Shown: positions 49,641-63,482, numbered from the stretch's first letter. The stretch is 64,000 nt of DNA from Neodontobutis hainanensis (GCA_024349245.1 JALDNG010000023.1:1157501-1221500), one strand, 5' to 3'. Numbers and translations: made by a program. Notes: generated from the sequence alone by a model not told the origin.

Positions 49641-50500
49641 CCTGGATGACTGAGAACCTTCACAGACATTTCCTCATGAGGCCGATCAAGCTTTTACTTG
49701 TGATTAGTTGCATTGGCATTTTTAGAGCTTGTTCCTGCCCTAAGCAGGATATACAGTACCCATAAGCCCCAAAACGTACTGCTCTCGTGTCATTAGTCAT
49801 GTCATTAGTCATATTATTTATTCATTTATGCACATAGCTGCTTGTACAAAGAAATATTTTGTCTTTTACATTAGGCTTTTTGTAAAGACAAATACCTGAG
49901 ACTCCGTGTGGCCATAGGCTATTTGTTACCTATAAAACACTGGTCTAAAGTGATCCTAAGGAATGCTTATATTATGTTAATCACTACATGCACCTTTAGA
50001 ACATCATTTTGAACTTGAATGTATTTTAAAATAGGCCTAGATTTTAAATGTTTTAAATATCTTAGAAAGGATTCAGAATGTAGCCAATTGGTTTTGCAAA
50101 CAAACATGCATTCAGCCATCATTTGGGGCTCCTTCTTCTTTGCCCCTTAGCAAAATGAAAGCTATTTTTGGGAAGGTGAACAAAACAACAGAGAGTAGCC
50201 TACATCTATTGTAAACTTAAATAGCATAGGCCCATATGCACCGTGCAGTGAAAATGATTTCTAACACTAGATGGCGCTTTGGTCCTTTTTTATTTCGAGA
50301 AAGACACATAGCCCTGGATGGAGCCAAAGAGAGGGAGCCCCACTCACACAGTCTCCTCTTCTCTCACACCAAACACAGCCCATCTGGCGGCAGGTGTGCA
50401 CCGACGCTCTCCTCTGAAGCTTCACTCACTTTCGCTACATCCGGCTCTGCATTTGGGCTTGTAAACCCAAATATAAATCCGCGCGGTGCTGTTTTTTTGC
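49641..50500. other. Intergenic DNA before ccdc85a
   Basis: No exon or repeat was recognised between the Penelope relic and the GC-rich start of ccdc85a. An open frame at about 50236-50511 has no family likeness and probably overlaps the upstream promoter/5' UTR. Confidence 0.4.
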
Positions 50501-50768
50501 ATGTGGTGTAGCCTACATTTTGGACCTGAGGATGTTGCAGCTATAGAAACAGGAGCTTCCCTTTTTATTCTTATACTCAGCCGGCATCGTCAGCTGTTGC
50601 TCCGGAGAGTAAAGAGTCGGAAGCATCAGTAAAAGGCCAAACTATGCGACCGGTTTCCAAACGGTAGCCGGATCCACGCTAATCCGACCTGGGAGCGGAT
50701 GCGAGCTGAGGTTGCCCGAGAGCAGAGTATTTCAGAGTGCCCTTTTTCTGGTAGTCGGAGCCGTGCCC
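50501..50768 (+). promoter_or_regulatory. Probable ccdc85a promoter and 5' UTR
   Basis: This GC-rich block has many CpGs (for example GAGTCGGAAGC, GCGACCGG, TCCGACC) and leads directly into the ccdc85a start. The frame is open upstream of the ATG at 50769 for about 19 codons but contains no further ATG, so 50769 (context CCCATGG) is the best start. Confidence 0.5.
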
Positions 50769-53001
50769 ATGGAGAAAGCGACTCCACCGCCCCAGCCACA
50801 GCCCCAGGTCCAGCTGTCGATAGCGAAGACAGAAAGTCCAGCTGAGGACATCTCGGGTCTAACGGACGACGAGCTGCTAAGGTGGACCAAAGAGGACCTG
50901 GTGCGAAGGCTCAGACGCTCCGAGGCCGACAAGATGAGCGTGATTCTGGACCACGGCAATCTCATACGAGAGGTCAACCGCAGCCTCCAACTTCACTTGA
51001 CTGAGATCAGGGGGCTGAAGGTGAGGAAGGATGAGATCATATAGGTTTAAAGCGCACCTGGGCACGCGCACAGAGAGAGACTCACCGAACAACACACATC
51101 TTTTCAGTGAAGTTCATTGTGAGCTACAGACCAGTAGACTGGAATAACTTTAGTCTATTTGACTGTGTCTATTGAAATAAGATAAAACTATCATGCAGTC
51201 TCTACAACAAATCTGCAACATACATATGGTAGAACATAAAGCATTATTGTTACATTGGTGCAGAAAGGTGCATTTATAAAAGTTGTGCCCTCCATCTCCA
51301 CCTCTAAAAATCTGCTGCCCAGATTTTTCTCTGTGTCTATTATTAGACAATACCTGCCACTATAGTAATCTATAGTATATGCAATGCAGTTTCTGTTCAA
51401 AGTGACATTATAGTTTGCAGGAATTATATTTACTGCCTGAGGGGTTTGCTGTTAAAAGTAAATCCCAGCCTGTGGTAATGTCTTACAGGGCAAATAGGGA
51501 TCAGTGCTTTACTGGAAGGCCTCATCACTTCTCCTCCCATCTCAGCTGCTGACAACCCAGAGAGCAGGAAAGGCAGGGCATAGTAAAGACCTGTAAAAGG
51601 AAAGGATAGGCTGTTTCGGACAAGAAAGTTTAATTAAGAAATCCATTTCATCCAAAACACAAATACAGTTGTGGCACGTGTTGCCTCAGTGGACTTTAAT
51701 AAGCAATGCATTTTGAAAAGAATGGCATAAACTATGTCTGTACCTTTATGAAAATGCTGAGAGGATTAGGGTTTTATTTTATTGTGACTGCACACAATTT
51801 GACTGATACTCAGAATAGAAGTCAAATGGATGGACAACTATAAATGTTGCAGTGATTTCCTTTGGAGTTAAAGTAATTCATTTTAGCTCTCTTTAACCCT
51901 GCTCTTTGTCTCCTCAGGACATCAACCAGAAGCTTCAGGAGGACAACCGGGAACTACGGGACTTGTGTTGCTTCCTTGACGATGACCGCCAAAAAGGCAA
52001 GCGCGTGTCCCGTGAGTGGCAGCGCTTGGGACGTTACAGTGCCAGCATCATGCGCAAAGAGGTCACCCTTTACCTGCAGAAACTCAAGGAGCTTGAGCAG
52101 CGGCAAGAGGAAGTTGTCCGTGAGAATATGGAACTGAAGGAGCTGTGTTTGCTGCTGGATGAGGAGAAAGGCTCTGCGGCAGGGGGAGGCGGTGGCACAG
52201 GAAGTGGAAGCGGTATGGGGACAGGAGGCTGTCGGAACTCCATAGACAGTCAGAACAGTTTGCTGCTGGTGCCAGGACAAGGGCTTCTCATGAGGGATGT
52301 GGGAGATGGGAGCAGTACATCTAGTGCAGGAAGCGCTGAGAGTTCGGATCACCCACACCAAAAGCAGTCTCACCTGGTAGTGGGTGTGGCTAATGTGATA
52401 GAAAAGGGGAGCCCTGAGATTGTACACAAACCAAGGTGTAGCAGCATCAGTGCCATAGGGGGAATAACGGGTAGCGACAGAGACATGTCCAGTCCAGAGC
52501 ACCCTGCTGGACGCCACCGAAGCACAAGCCTGGAGTATCCCTACACTCTGCCACAGCTGTGCCGGCCACGCTGCGGCTCCATATCTGTGCCTGACCACAG
52601 CCGAGTAATGAGGGGACTCAGCCCAGAAAAATATGGTAGAAACCTGGGTGGGCGAAGTCCCGAGCAGCACCCAAAGCACCACAGCTCGGATCTGGTTTTA
52701 GGACAGAGGCAGCACTACTTGGGACAGGGAGGGAGTGGGGAGCTCTTCCAAAGGCACCACAGGAGCAGCATCAGCGGTACGGGATGCGGGAGTCCAGAGC
52801 ACCGTCAGGGACATTTAGGGGCTTCTGAGCATCATGAAAAAGGATGTGTGATCCAAGGGGGAAGCCCTGAAACTCACAGGCACCAGTACAGTATGAGTCC
52901 TGACCATACCAAGTTTGGAAGTCCTGTACGAGATGGGCAGAGGAGGTCAAACACGGATGAACTGTCACCGCACCATCGTGGCATCTACAATGGCATGAAT
53001 G
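50769..53001 (+). CDS. ccdc85a: Coiled-coil protein 85A, first two exons (partial)
   Basis: CCDC85 proteins are coiled-coil scaffolds linked to delta-catenin/adherens junctions. Exon 1 (50769-51020) encodes a proline/glutamine-rich start, then the conserved block LTDDELLRWTKEDLVRRL and HGNLIREVNRSLQLHL. Exon 2 (51918-53001) continues DINQKLQEDNRELRDLCCFL, REWQRLGRYSASIMRKEV and ENMELKELCLLLDEEKG, forming the paired family coiled coils. It then runs into a long low-complexity region with about nine SPE/SPD/SPx-H-type repeats (SPEHPAGRH, SPEKYGR, SPEQHPKHH, SPEHRQGH, SPETHRH, SPDHTK and others). These SPEH repeats mark CCDC85A rather than B or C. Exon 2 ends at the family point GIYNGMN with donor G|gtaggt. 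The C-terminal exons, expected to begin with a LSYVRQLE-type coiled coil, were not found and should lie beyond the window. Confidence 0.92.
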
Positions 53002-56000
53002 GTAGGTTTGTGTGCATGTTAACCATAAATAACATTTCAAAGAAAAGGAGGCATTTTAACAAGCTGCAACTAGGAAATCTTTAAACATTGCCTTTTTAGT
53101 TGTATCTAGTCCCAGTTGCTAAAGGAGGAAGGCAGGGCTTATGACTTATACCATAGTTGTGTAGGTGGTGGAGTGTCTATTAAAATGCTTAATATTTCAG
53201 GCCTTATACAGTAAAATGTATATCAATAATACCCACTCATTGATGTGATTCGCAAAACATACATAAAAAAGATTAGTCAAAATGACCCCTTCTTTGCTCT
53301 AGAAACATTGCTGTCTTAAAACGTGACTTGCTGAGTAATATGGGGCAGTATTAAGAATGTACCTGTCTTAAAACGTGACTTGCTGAGTAATATGGGGCAG
53401 TATTAAGAATGTACCTGTCTTAAAACGTGACTTGCTGAGTAATATGGGGCAGTATTAAGAATGTACCTTACTGAGATACTCACCCTTATTTTGATAGCTT
53501 CAAAATTTGCAACATTATTGATTTTCTCAGTGCCCCAGGAGGACTGTGGGTTGGCTTTGTAGATGAGAACACAAAGACAGTAGTGTTCAGAAATATTTAT
53601 TTACATGCTCACTTCTCATGTTTGTAGGTTTATCTCAAAGAAACCATGCTCACATTTCAGCTTGTGTAATGTTGAGACTATCTGCACACAAATACACTCA
53701 GTAAAGGGTAGTCATGGTTCTATGCTGCATCATGGCCATATTTGTGAAATCAGTGGGAGTTAACCATGTTCGAGTGAAGGAGGGATAGCAAAGTAGAGAC
53801 TTGGCTGCTGTTTAAATACCCAACAGTGGCTGATAATGATTTCTCAGGTCCGGGGGAAAATGTGCTGAGTGGCATAATGCTGGCAGAAGCTAAAGGACAA
53901 AATTGTCAAGGTGAAATATTAGTCTTACTTTGCAATGACTCTACAGTTACAAGAGACAACGAGGTATCGCAGAATAATATAAACAATATTTCTCATTAAG
54001 TTGAATAAACTTTGAAATAAGGATAAATCCAGTCTGTATAATGCCAAGTCATTCCCTACTGCTTCTTTTATTGATTTGTTGAAACACATACAATTTTCAA
54101 AGCAAGGTCAGTTCATGACATGATCACAATGTTTAGATTTGAATCATTCTCTCTAGCTTGTGACTGGAGCTAAATGACAGGTTGTATACAGCGCTCCATA
54201 AGAGATTTCAATCTTGATGCAACCTGAAACCCAAATGATATCTGCAAAAAGGCCACACAACATTAATGCCTCGGAAATGCTTAATTGAAAAATGTGAGTG
54301 CATCATGGCCTTCAAATATGGGGCTGTGCCAACTGGGGTATAACTGCTAGGAGTACCTTTTAACCAGGCCCATAAAAACGTCATTAGTGTGGCACAGCAG
54401 CCTGAGAGAGTTTGTCCAGGGTTTCATTTGGGTATTGAGAACCTGGATTCCAAGCATATTGAATCCATTGATTTGACATGAATTTTTTTATGTCAAAACA
54501 TTGTCTTCTCAGAAGTGGCTTAGTGGCTAGTATGAGTGATTCTGTATCATAAATGTTTTGTGAAATAATAAGTAATTACCAGATCTCTCATTAATACTCT
54601 TCTATAATAATACATTTACACAGATTTGAAGCAGATCTCTGGTAAATACCAGGATTTCACTCAGAAATAGTTGATATATAAAATATTTGTGTTGGGCAGA
54701 AGAAGTGAAGAGAGCAGCTTTGTGTCATCCACTGACCCATCCTTACTGCCATGTCCTTTTTTGGATGAAGCGGGAATTTAATTCCTGTGACGATGTAGTA
54801 CAGTCCACTTGCTTGGATAATCCACTAAGCCCTTTGCACAGTATTATTTCATTTTTTATGTACAAGCGTTTGTGTGTGTTTGCTTGCATGATGCGCCACA
54901 ATGTCTCATATTCAATCAGGGTCAACACAGTAGCTTTTTATTCCGACAAAGGAAGGTCTGTTGTTTGTGTGGCAACAGATCAGAAGCTCAGGGTATTTCG
55001 ATTCCTAAATCTAAATCTAAAACAAAAGCCAAACAACTATCTGACCTCTGAGCCCCTTTAATACAAACTTATGTTTCTGACAGCTTATCACTTATTTTCA
55101 TGCAAGTTTAATACCTCAAACTATGCACTAAACAATTAGCACTTTCAGCAAAACATAAGAGTTTCCATTATGAGAGTTTCTTATCCAAACAGAGGCATTA
55201 AAAGAATTAGAAATTCTTAGCAGCAAGTGTGCAAATAAACAACTCTAATATAACGATGATACACACAGTTTGGCCCATATATTTGGATTATAAAACTGTG
55301 TATGTAACACTACGCTGTATGAATAAACACTGTAACCTGCCAATTCAGTTGTGACCCAGATCAAACATCTGTTTTTTTTTTTGATATGACAGCATCCCTG
55401 TTTGTGGAGAATAATAATCCGTAAACACTGCAGTCTCCTGACCCAGACTAGACGGGTGACTGTTCAATCTAAGCCAATAGGATCTGTGCACCACAGTGGG
55501 TCTATTTCAAAAGCAGAAAAGACTTAATCATGTTTTCTGCTTTAGCAATCACAAGTTCTGCCTATTAGCTTAAGCTGCAACAATAATCAGAAGGGCTGTG
55601 AAATAGAAAATACATGGGAGCATCTCTGTCCTTGTGATAAAACTGAATGCCACACACAAACACAAAACTGTGTTATCGTCAAATTTATCTTCTAGTTCTT
55701 GAATGGTACAGTCTGATTGGATTTATTTACATTGAAAGAGAAATACTAAACACTGATATTTTTTTTTTACATTTTACATTACGAGTTAATTAGCTAAGAT
55801 AATCCAAAAGCCATTTATTCCATTTGTCTTTAGAATTATAGCCTTCTTTATAATTGAATCATTGGTTCATTTCTTTTTCTTTTTTTTTCAAAGTGGTGCT
55901 GCCTTCCAGTGCAACAGGAAATCATTCCTAAAACAGCCTGGCCCCAAGATAATGTTGTGCCTCTCCACTGTCATGCAGAAAGCCGGCTATCTCTCTCTCC

Positions 56001-59000
56001 ACTCGTTTCTCTCTTTCCTTCTCTAATTGGCTGCCAGTGTGAACAACCAGCTGTCCGACAGGGAGAAAACTTTGATTACAAAGGAGACGGGAGGATGTGC
56101 TGTTTGCCAGGCTGAGCTGCAGGAAAGAGTGTTGAGGATGTATTTCAGTGGATTACTGCCTGTTTATTTCTGCTGCTCTCATGCCTACATCTCTGTTCTG
56201 CTTCTTTCTCACTTGTGCCAGGGCTATGGATGGAAAGCCTCTTCTTGACAAATTGTGACATCAAAGTAGAGACTTGAATCTTGACTCCTTAGCATTTCAT
56301 TTTCAGGAGATTAACTTTTTACGTTTTAACTTCATAAAAAAAATCTTTGCTTTTACTGTCAAAGTAACATGGACTTCAGAAAATCACTGTTGCCACATTC
56401 AAGGCAGGTTTTGATTAATTAACAGTAATAACATCAGTCCTGTGTATATGGAATAACAAGAGTAAAGAAATGTTAAATCTTTCAAAAAAAAAAACCTTTA
56501 AAAACTGTCCTTAAGACTACTCCAGTCTCAGAAAACTAATTGGGGAAATTGGACGATCTGTTTTAAATAGTGAAGTATGCAGACTGTTACATGAAGGCAA
56601 AACTCTAGAGATAGTTAAAATTGTGGCCATGACAGGCACATGATATCATTAATACAACCCCACATCGGACTAAATGCTACCTTTTTTTTAAAAATGCTAT
56701 CATGGCATTTGAATATGTAATTTCACCTGAGACTAATTATCTCAAACAGGCATGCCTATGGGCATCAGAGCAGCAATTAGCCTAACCCGGGATTCCTGAT
56801 TAGGCACTTTGTTTATCTACCTCTGGTGAATATTGTCATTTTAAATCTGGCTCTAAAGACTGTAGTCAGCTGTGTCTTCACTCAAGTAACTGCAACAAAC
56901 TATTTGCATATTCACAGTTTGTCATTTTGGAAACTAGTGTTTGCCAATAATATGTCCAGGTTTTGGAATAAGATGCACATTTATTTTCACCTTTCCACTT
57001 ACTACCACTACATGTCAGCATACAGGGTGCCATGTAAAGGCCCAGGCATAAAAGAAGAATTGAGTAGTACTTAGCTAAATGGATGTTAAAAATATTTACA
57101 AAATACAGATTTAAATCCTTCTGTGGAAAACACACACACACACATGCCTGGGTGTATACTGGTCCTTTTCAGTAAACGCATGACAACAGTTGTGTTGAAG
57201 GGAAATAGAGTGTGAAATGCCCCTAAGAAAAAAACAACAATTACTTTTGGCAAGCTAAATTATGAATCATGGATGAGGAAGGTGGATGAATTTTAATGAG
57301 AAGGTTTTAAATCTCTATTAAACTGAACCTTTCATTTAGACCTGGACATTAGTGTATCCTAACTATCTGCATGAGTTATGATGGAGGGCATAATACTTGG
57401 AGTGGGTCACTGCAGCCGAAACCTCAAAGGTATTTGACAAATGCTCCACTGTAGCCCCAGTCGCTGAGTAGCCGCGCAGACCCAGTGGAACGGAGAATAG
57501 CGCTGTGCCGAGGGGAACGGCCCACTGAGCTGAAAGGGAATGAGCTTGCTAAGGCCAGGTAATTAACTGGAAGTTGAGTGGCTGCCACGTACGAGGCCAG
57601 GACTGGGCCTCGGGGAACTTCTGTCAGTCAGTCCCAAAGTCACCAACAGTAACCACATTGAGTTATGTTGCATTTACTTCGGTGGATATCAGGTGATCAG
57701 GAGGACATGGAGCTAGACAGGACAGTAGCTGAGCACACGTGGACTGTGCGCATACTTTAGATCCTTTACTCTGTGGAGAAGGTACATGAAAGTAAGCTTA
57801 GTGGTGTGCTTAATTTGCTGCCCTTTATGTGGTTTTGGTGGAAGCTTGGGAAGTGCACCCTCGTCATTCTAAAAAAAATCTATGGTTATGAAATGTATCC
57901 TTCACAAAAATGCACATTTTAAATGATTGTATTATAAAGAAAGAAAATGTTTCATTAGTAGCCCATGGTGTGGAGGTTATTTAAGGCAATAGGCACATGT
58001 GTGGCTGTTGTCACATATAATTCCATAGCATTAATTCTGTTCTATGAAATACATTGCTTGATTAGGGTAATGTTGTAGAAATTGCAGTATGAAGGATACA
58101 AAACAGCCCAGTATGACTCAAATCATTCTAAACGTCATATTGTCAGATACAGACTTAAACTTATACTGTAATTTTGAGCATGCATTGCTTAAATCTGGTT
58201 TGTTAATTTATAGTATATTAACAAAACAGCAGTACAAAGCAAGAAAAATGTTACAACAATAGCATGGAATAGTATGGCTCAATGTATGCACCTGAAGAAA
58301 AATAGCTCACTCTGTGACTGAGATCCACGTCTTGCAGAAGGGCCAGTTGTTCCTAATTTCTTTTCATAGATTGCTGCATTGTCTGCTTTGTATGGGCCCT
58401 TCCTGTTTGAATCACTGGTCAAGTAGCAGTGATGAGTTGCTTTTCCTGCACCCACAGCTGTGATGGTTTTACATACCCCCCATAAGCGATAACATATCAG
58501 GCATATAGCGTGTCAAAACTGCAGCCGCTGCCAACATTATTCTTCCTCTCCTTCACATCTCCGAGGATATATTTATGCATTTCCTGCAGCAGAAATGTAG
58601 ATTCTGCCTTGGTATTGTGCATTATGTGCATCTGATGGCGTGCTCTCTTTACCGAACACTGACTCTTCGTCACAGCTAAAACTAATAATTAATTATCCTT
58701 TTCAAATGCCTGTGTGAGATTACTTGATTCAACTTGATTCAATTTTGCATTTTTATCACTTCTATTTCTGTGATGAAATCTTATTTTCACTTCTTTAATG
58801 TGAGAAGTTGTGTGAGACATGAGCTGAACAGTGTAAATTAATTTTATGGAACCTTGAAGTTATAATGTATAGATGTAAATTTAAAGTTTCACATGGTGTA
58901 GAATTTATTTTTTATACTTTTTTTTTCCACAAGATTTTAAGACACCACTGGTATAAACCGTATCTCTTTAAAATATTTATTTACATGACAAGCCTACAAA

Positions 59001-62000
59001 TGTTCTTGTTCTTTTCAGAGCAGTTTAAACAGAGTTCAAAGCAAAGACAGGTTCAACAAGGTCTGAAGGTGCAGAATCCAGACATTGACTAATAATAACC
59101 AGCAGGTTTTCACTTGTAAAATGACTAATATGTTGTGGTCTGTGCCTCGCACTTGGCTTACCCATCCTGTTCTATCATTTATACGTGCTGAGGAGTGATG
59201 GTTGGTGACATGGTAAAACAGTTTATCTGGCAAATGTCTCCTTAAATATTTAACTTACCTCAGAGAGTCACAGCAGAATGCATAGCACACTACTTGCATC
59301 TGACTCAACTCAAGACCCTCAGGACAAACACTAATTTTGATTCTATTACATTATTATAGTGATCAGATGTTATACTGCTAATGAACTATTTTCACCTCCT
59401 GGTTACTATGACCCTGACGACAAACAATTGAGGACTTATTTACGTTCAGAACATAAAAATACAAACAAACCATTTAATTCCACACACACATTCAGGCCTG
59501 ATCCTCCTGCAGTGGACCAATTATCTAGCTGCACTCCATTGAGTTTAATATCCCATCACAAAAGTGAGTGGTGAACAGTGGAGGGATGATAGAAAAGTTG
59601 GACGATAGAAGAAACTGCTGTTCTACGTGCTGCTGTCATTAATTTACTCAATACTTAAATGCTATACTCATCACAGCAAGGACTGATCCTGATCTATTAT
59701 TATCCTAAACATTGATGCATGTGTTTTACATGCTGGTAAGTTTCTCTTGGACTCTGGAGTTACACATAGAGCACAGAGTGCAACTGGGCTGCTAAGTTAA
59801 ATAGCTCTGCAGCTGCACTGAACCACTAATGTCTTTCTGATCGTCTGGCTGCTAGATAAACGGAAGGTCACTGATCTACTATGCATCTCCACAGGCTTCC
59901 CTGCCCAACCAGCCTGAATAATTTATGTGGCAAATTTTTAGGAGATCTGAGGGAGTAGCCATGTGAAATTACCTTGCACTGATCCTGTAAGCTGAGGGAA
60001 GTGCAAAGAGAGGGGGGTTGACAGTTAAAAGTGGTTGGAGATGAAGAGTTGGTCCCTGCGTTTATTGGCTTGACTCAGACATCAATAGTGTGTTGATTTG
60101 TTCTGACTCGTTTTGAAAAACTATACGCATACATAAATTGTCTTAAGATTTCTGCTTCCCCACCAAAGTAGTGATTTATTCATTGTGGGAGAAGCCTTTT
60201 CCAAGTGAATCTCTTTATGTGGAAATTTAGAGCTTTCAGTTGAGCTCTTGTGTACAGAGGTGAGATTCAACACATTTTTTTAAAGTAATCCCATTATCTT
60301 CATACTCTTGGCTTGACCCAAATCCACTCAAATCCAATTTTCCTTTTAATGCCTCGCTCATAAGTAAATCAACACATTGTCGAAGGATTTCTCACTTTAT
60401 AACTGTCCTTGAACACGTCACAACGCGAGAAGTCAAGTGTCATTAGACATTGATCTGTTTGCCTTTTGAGAGATTCTTTGGCTTCGGGGATACGGCTGTA
60501 GTTTGTGTTTGCAGCTCCACCACACAAGACAGCAGTTTGTAATCTTGTGACTGGTGTGTGACTGCTAACCTTGAGACAGAAAATCCATTTAAGTTAATTG
60601 CTCTTGCTTGAGCAGTCAAGGTTTGAGTCCTAAGACCCTGAACTGTAAGAGCTTGATATGTTGAACAAGAGGCTGTATTGTCAGTTGTTACACAACTTCA
60701 CTCTCCATTTTATCACCATTAACTCTGCTCTTCAGATGGTTCAGCAAGAGTTTAATTTCACAAATACCCATTTGAGATCGGTTGTGTATGTGCTTTCAGA
60801 AAATAATATTGCCCCCTCCCACATTACTCAGGCACAGCATCAATATCCCAATCCTCCAAATCTTTCTTTTTTTAGGCGGTTTAGAGATATTGACAAATAC
60901 ATAGTTGTCCTAAAATCACAATTTTAAGCATTCCACCGTCAGTATTTTTGGTTGTCAACACTTGCTAATTCTTTAAAATAATTACACTTACAGTCTGTAC
61001 AAGTTAGAGTTTCATTTTAATTGTTCTAAGGCAAAAGTCATACATGCTGTACATGTTTAATTATTTAGTCCTTCTCCTAAGCCTGACCATATCTGCACCA
61101 GGTAGCTAACTAAACCTGGCTTAGTTTGTTTAAAAAGCTTTGCCCCACCCAACAAGGTTATGAGCTTGGGAACAGAGGGGCGTCAACTTTCTTACAACAA
61201 CACAATGGCAGCCTTCTGCAGACATGTGTTTGTTATGAAAAGTGAGCTTGAACACATCTGGAACTGATCTTAATGTGGACTGTTTGATGTGCATATTTCT
61301 ATGTCATACACCCATTTCAAATCCAATCTAAACCCACATTTAATAACCTTCAATTAGGATGTCGTTTCCAGACCACTCAGATAAAGTTCTGTTTTCAAGC
61401 AATGGGATATACTTCCTGTGGGCTTTCTGCTTGTTTGTGTTGTGAAGTGTGATACATGTGATGGCTTATTTACCTCTTTACAGTAAAGCTTCAGCCATGA
61501 AATCAATCCCACTCACTCGACCGCCATATGAAACTACCCCATGGCTGCAGCTTTAGATGAGTTTTTATTATCTTCTGGTGGAGTTGTGCCTCATCCCCTT
61601 CTAGCCCATCCCCCAGCAAAGATAAACAGTATGAAAGAAGGGCCAGGGACTGGAGTGAAGGGGGCTACTGAAATCTTCTGCCCAAGTCTGTGGTCACAAG
61701 AGCGTTATGAATCTTTAATGTGAGGTATTGGCCAAGGAGAGAAATGAGCTGAAAACGTGATTATGGACTCCAGAGGATGTGAGCAATGAGGAGGGAGAAA
61801 GGGATAAAAGAACAGTTTTGGAGGGTAAAGAAAGGTAGGACAGTGATCTTAAGGTTTGCTTATAAGCTGAAGACATTCTCTTCAGTAAGCCAAACTTCTG
61901 CTTGTACAGCTAGTGAAATACAAAACCAAACACTTCCTCTTCTTGAATCCAGCTTCAGAATAACACCATTTTGTTTTGGCAGAAACATTTTTCCTGAGAG

Positions 62001-62400
62001 GAAAAGATAAAACAAAGCCTGGCCTCTGCTCTCTGTCATTGAGATAAAGTCAGCACTCTGCTCTGAGAAATATTATAGTGAGATAGATTCAGTGAGATTC
62101 AATTTGTACTCTTATGAGCATTGAAGAACCCCTCCCAGTAAAATCACAGTTCCTGCAGCGGAATAAGGTTTCACTTTGCAGTAGCTGCAACTTCAGTAAA
62201 AGTTGTCAGTGAAAAATAGAAACTAATGGCAAAACACACAGAAAGCGCTGATCATTTATGATGCAAAAGGTTGTGATTCACCTGCTTCACCTAAAACTGA
62301 TGTGTATTTTCCTTACGTAATACGTAATGTGTATGTTATTATGTCTGTATTTTTAGTGTTAGATGGTGTGTAGCCTGATGATCACAGCCACAGTTACATA
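53002..62400 (+). other. Long ccdc85a intron
   Basis: No ccdc85a exon was recognised. The human gene also has very large introns here. The sequence is AT-rich and mostly unique. Blocks at about 57400-57680 and 58310-58660 have lower AT content, no frame, and motifs such as TAATTAA and TTATGCATTT, and may be conserved enhancers. Other open frames (for example near 54.7, 55.9 and 61.5 kb) have no likeness to known proteins. Confidence 0.5.
53311..53466. repeat. Tandem repeat, 52 bp x 3
   Basis: Three head-to-tail copies of a 52-bp unit beginning ctgtcttaaaacgtgacttg and ending aagaatgtac. They appear identical by eye, as expected of a young minisatellite. There are no unique spacers between copies. 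Confidence 0.95.
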
Positions 62401-62402
62401 TA

Positions 62403-63482
62403 CACTATATTTCCAAAAGTATTTGCTTGTCTGCCTTCACACGCATATGAACACGAGTGACATCCCGTTCTTAAATCCTAGGATTTAATATGATGCCGGC
62501 CCACCCTTTCAGCTATAACAGCCTCAACTCTTCTAAGAAGGCTTTCCACAAGGTTCAGGAGTGTGTTTATGGGAGTGTTTGACCATTCCTCCAGAAGCGT
62601 ATTTGTGAAGTCAGACCTTGATGAGTGACGAGAAGGCCTGGCTCACAGTCTTCGCTCTAATTCATCCCAAAGGTGTTCTGTTAAGTTGATTTTAGGACTC
62701 TGGGCAGGCTGGTCATGTCGGAACAGAAAGGGGCCATCTCCAAACTGTTCCCAAAATGGAACTTGAAAATGAAATTGTCCAAAATGTCTTGGTATGCACA
62801 CCATAATCCCCCCTCCATCAAACTTTACACTTGGCACAATGCAGTCAGACAAGTGCCGTTCTCCTGGTAACCACCAAACCCGGACTTGTCCATTAGATTG
62901 CCAGTCGGAGAAGCGTGATTGGTTGCTCCAGAGAACACGTCTCCACTGCTCAAGAGTCCAGAGGCAGCCTGCGTTACACCTCTGCATCTGACGCTTTGCA
63001 TTGCACTTGGTGATGTAAAGTTTGGATGCAGCTGCTCGGACGTGGAAACCAATTCCATGAAGCTCTCTACGCACTGTTCTTGAGCTAATCTGAAGATCAC
63101 ATGAAGTTTGGAGGTCTGTAGCTATTGACTAAAGTTAGCCACCTCTGCTTTGTACCTCAGTATCCGCTGACCCCCCTCTGTGATTTTAGTGGCCTACCAC
63201 TGAGTTGCTGTTGTTCCCAATTGCTTCCACCTTGTTATAGTGTCACTAACAGTTGATTGTGGAATATTTATATTATAATATTTAGTGGCGAGGAAGTTTC
63301 ACAAATGGACTTATTGAACAGGTGGCATCCTACCACAGGACCACGCTGGAATTTACTGAGCTCCTGAGAGCGAGTCTGCATGCCTAGGTGCCTGATTTTA
63401 TAAATTTGTGGCTGTGGAAGTGATTGGAACACCTGAACTCAATGATGTGGGAAGCTGAGTAAATACTTTTGGCAATATAGTG
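62403..63482 (-). mobile_element. Decayed full-span Tc1-like transposon
   Basis: Matching inverted ends CACTATATTTCC... (62403) and ...GGCAATATAGTG (63482) are flanked by TA on both sides (62401-62402 and 63483-63484), the Tc1/mariner target duplication. The minus strand between them reads as a Tc1 transposase in broken frames. The stretch 62643-63074 contains HGIGFHVRAAASKLYITKCN, LEQWRRVLWSNQSRFSDWQS and SPKINLTEHLWDELERRL. The first catalytic aspartate (normally in a WSDESRF context) is Asn here. The segment between the second aspartate (FRHD) and PAQSP is deleted, and there are other gaps. The 1080-bp copy is shorter than related copies and cannot encode an active enzyme. Confidence 0.9.

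Noticed and set aside
51954..52682. 242-codon open frame antisense to ccdc85a exon 2
   Set aside because: A mirror of the low-complexity, GC-rich coding exon; no family likeness and no splice context.
53002..53084. Open frame running 28 codons past the ccdc85a exon 2 donor
   Set aside because: The family sequence ends at GIYNGMN and the next bases are a standard gtaggt donor; the extension is intronic read-through, unless an intron-retained form exists.
53311..53466. Direct repeats that could suggest a CRISPR-like array
   Set aside because: Units are contiguous with no unique spacers, and the genome is vertebrate.
54687..55061. 124-codon plus-strand frame in the ccdc85a intron
   Set aside because: No family likeness and no splice sites at its edges; chance frame.
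61541..61723. 60-codon frame starting MAAALDEFLLSSGG
   Set aside because: It looks protein-like at its start but is not continued by splice sites and is not recognised; left out for lack of support.
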